Of a DNA stretch of 7,236 bases, positions 5,923 through 7,236 are shown piece after piece. Where the stretch lies: assembly GCA_007123515.1 (NCBI GenBank), contig SKKY01000163.1:1-7236 (forward strand), read 5' to 3'. The stretch's first letter is position 1. Each line of letters opens with the position of its first letter. Below the pieces are notes generated by a model. It worked only from the letters and a program-made list of their open reading frames with translations. It was not told the origin of the DNA and made no database searches. Source of the DNA: Clostridia bacterium (lineage in GTDB: Bacteria; Bacillota; Peptococcia; Peptococcales; SKKY01). Both the position numbers and the translations under genes were made by a program.

Positions 5923-7236
5923 GATCGAGTTATCACCCTTTGAAATCGAAGGGTGTTTTTTTATCATGATTATGGCAAAACCCAATGTCAGAAATTCTGC
6001 TGCAGGAATCACAAGCCATATGCCTGCAGGACCAGCTATTACAGGTAAGACTAACAGGCCGATGATAACCAATATTAGGCTTCGTAAAACGGATATGATC
6101 GCTGATTTTTTCGCCTGTTCTATGGCTGTAAAAAATGCCGAAATTACAATATTAGATCCGCTAAAAAGAAACGCCACGGAAAACAGTCTGACAGCACTTG
6201 TACTGGCTGCCAATAATTCAGGGTCGTCACTAATAAAGAATTTGACAAGGTATCCGGGATTAATTATGGAAATTAGTGTGGTTGCCATACCTAAAAGTAC
6301 AACCGTTTTTATCGAAATGCTTAAAATTTCTTTGGCTCTGTCATATTTTCCGGCTCCATAATTATAGCTGATTACCGGAAGGATCCCTTCAGAAATTCCA
6401 AAAAACACAGCCATAATAAATGCCATAACATATCCGACAATAGAAAAGATTGCAACACCGACTTCACCAAGCGTCGCTAATAAAATAATATTAAACAGAA
6501 AGATAGTAATTCCGGATGAAAAACTATTAACAAACTCTGAAAGACCATTCTGTAGCATTCTAGCGACCAGTGAAATCTGAATTTTTCTCATTTTTACACT
6601 TAGATCAAAGTTAAGAAAAAGAAAATACATAAGTAATGCTACGGTTCCAATGGCGTGTGAGATACCACTGGCTAACGCGGCTCCCATCATTTCCCACTCC
6701 AGAATAAAAATAAAAAAATAATCGAAAATAATGTTAAGCAGCGACATGCCTATAATAATTTTCATGGAGTAATTGGGATTACCAGTTCCTCTTACGCCCA
6801 TGTCCAACAGATAAAAAACAATATAAAAAACGGTGAAAAAGATGGAATACCATAAATAGTCTTTAACATAATCAAATAGATTCTCTGTAGCCCCTAAAAA
6901 GGTTACAATCTGATCGATAAAACCAAGACTGACCGTAGTTAATAGCAAAGATAATAATAATAATACGCTAAGAGTCATCCCGAAAATCCTTGACGCTTCC
7001 GGCAAATCCTTTTTCCCCAGATATATGTTGGTAATCGTACCGCCACCAACCGTGAAAAGAACACTCAAAGCTATACTTAAGCTGATATAGGGCAGACAAA
7101 GAGTAATAGCCGCCAAACCATCGGCTCCGATTTTATTACCAATAAAGATACCATCAACAATAATATACACAGAGGAAACTATCATAGCCATTACGGAAGG
7201 AATCGTATATTTTAGAAATAAAACTCCTGTTTTTTC
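5911..7236 (-). CDS. MATE family multidrug/cation antiporter (5' end beyond the window)
   Basis: MATE proteins export drugs or metabolites using Na+ or H+ gradients through 12 membrane helices. The frame is open to the window edge: 15 further codons (E-K-T-G-V-L-F-L-K-Y-T-I-P-S-V) precede the internal Met at 7191 and look like normal TM1 sequence, so that Met is not the start and the gene is cut by the window. At least 441 codons are present, of an expected 450 or so. Numbered from Met-7191, characteristic pieces are I-V-D-G-I-F-I-G (11-18), R-G-T-G-N-P-N-Y-S-M (134-143), M-G-A-A-L-A-S (169-175) and the second-half repeat I-S-Y-N-Y-G-A-G (274-281). It resembles the NorM/MepA type; the substrate is unknown. 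The tail after the last helix (about 411-426) is basic and runs through the degV terminator and 12 bases into degV. No terminator of its own is seen. Confidence 0.93.
   Translation of the reverse strand, partial: EKTGVLFLKYTIPSVMAMIVSSVYIIVDGIFIGNKIGADGLAAITLCLPYISLSIALSVLFTVGGGTITNIYLGKKDLPEASRIFGMTLSVLLLLSLLLTTVSLGFIDQIVTFLGATENLFDYVKDYLWYSIFFTVFYIVFYLLDMGVRGTGNPNYSMKIIIGMSLLNIIFDYFFIFILEWEMMGAALASGISHAIGTVALLMYFLFLNFDLSVKMRKIQISLVARMLQNGLSEFVNSFSSGITIFLFNIILLATLGEVGVAIFSIVGYVMAFIMAVFFGISEGILPVISYNYGAGKYDRAKEILSISIKTVVLLGMATTLISIINPGYLVKFFISDDPELLAASTSAVRLFSVAFLFSGSNIVISAFFTAIEQAKKSAIISVLRSLILVIIGLLVLPVIAGPAGIWLVIPAAEFLTLGFAIIMIKKHPSISKGDNSILKR
5934..5962 (+). terminator. Intrinsic terminator of degV, lying inside the MATE coding region
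   Basis: CACCCTT (5934-5940) pairs with AAGGGTG (5949-5955) around an eight-base loop, followed by seven T (5956-5962). It begins 11 bases past the degV TAA. The minus strand has A rather than T after the stem, so it acts only on degV transcripts. The same bases encode the K-K-H-P-S-I-S-K-G segment of the MATE protein tail. Confidence 0.9.

Noticed and set aside
5966..6361. Plus-strand 131-residue frame
   Set aside because: It is antisense to the well-supported MATE gene, has no family resemblance, and begins right after the degV terminator T tract.
1..7236. Novel defence, CRISPR, retron or mobile element system
   Set aside because: I found no repeat array, transposase, integrase, reverse transcriptase, nuclease, tRNA or terminal inverted repeats; every large ORF belongs to a known family except the C-terminus of the secreted protein.

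Overview
The window is AT-rich, gene-dense DNA of low-GC Gram-positive type, probably an anaerobic clostridial-type Firmicute. The reasons are gene content (DegV, RlmH, MATE, and a secreted protein with a copper-amine-oxidase-type stalk domain), strong AGGAGG-like ribosome binding sites, frequent TTG starts, and intrinsic terminators with long T tracts. I cannot name a species. All genes lie on the minus strand except degV.

Layout from left to right. At 1-114 is the 5' end of an unidentified minus-strand gene, with a near-consensus promoter and a leader hairpin that covers its Shine-Dalgarno. At 132-882 is a two-gene unit: yjdM (PhnA-type zinc ribbon protein) followed by a four-helix membrane protein of the YvlD/phage-holin-4 family. 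At 939-1380 is a degraded mechanosensitive channel (MscS family) gene left as N- and C-terminal pieces; it has no intact ORF and carries a perfect 8+8 bp inverted repeat in its middle. At 1464-1502 is a strong terminator for the large secreted protein gene at 1517-3493. At 3619-4988 is a likely operon: CBS-pair protein, then a small beta-carbonic-anhydrase-like protein, then rlmH (23S rRNA pseudouridine-1915 methyltransferase). degV (fatty-acid-binding protein) runs divergently from it at 5083-5922. A MATE efflux transporter (5911 to beyond 7236) converges on degV, overlaps it by 12 bp, and contains degV's terminator within its coding sequence.

Most of this is ordinary housekeeping or accessory chromosome, and I see no defence system, mobile element, CRISPR array or RNA gene. 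The points most worth checking are: (a) a 19-base T tract in rlmH that replaces the conserved Ser-Lys-Met-Thr of the family with phenylalanines without changing protein length, which is either a sequence artefact or a slippage-prone homopolymer; (b) the hidden mscS remnant; (c) a possible AUU start for degV; (d) the promoter and SD-masking hairpin at the left edge; and (e) the unrecognised C-terminal half of the secreted 658-residue protein.
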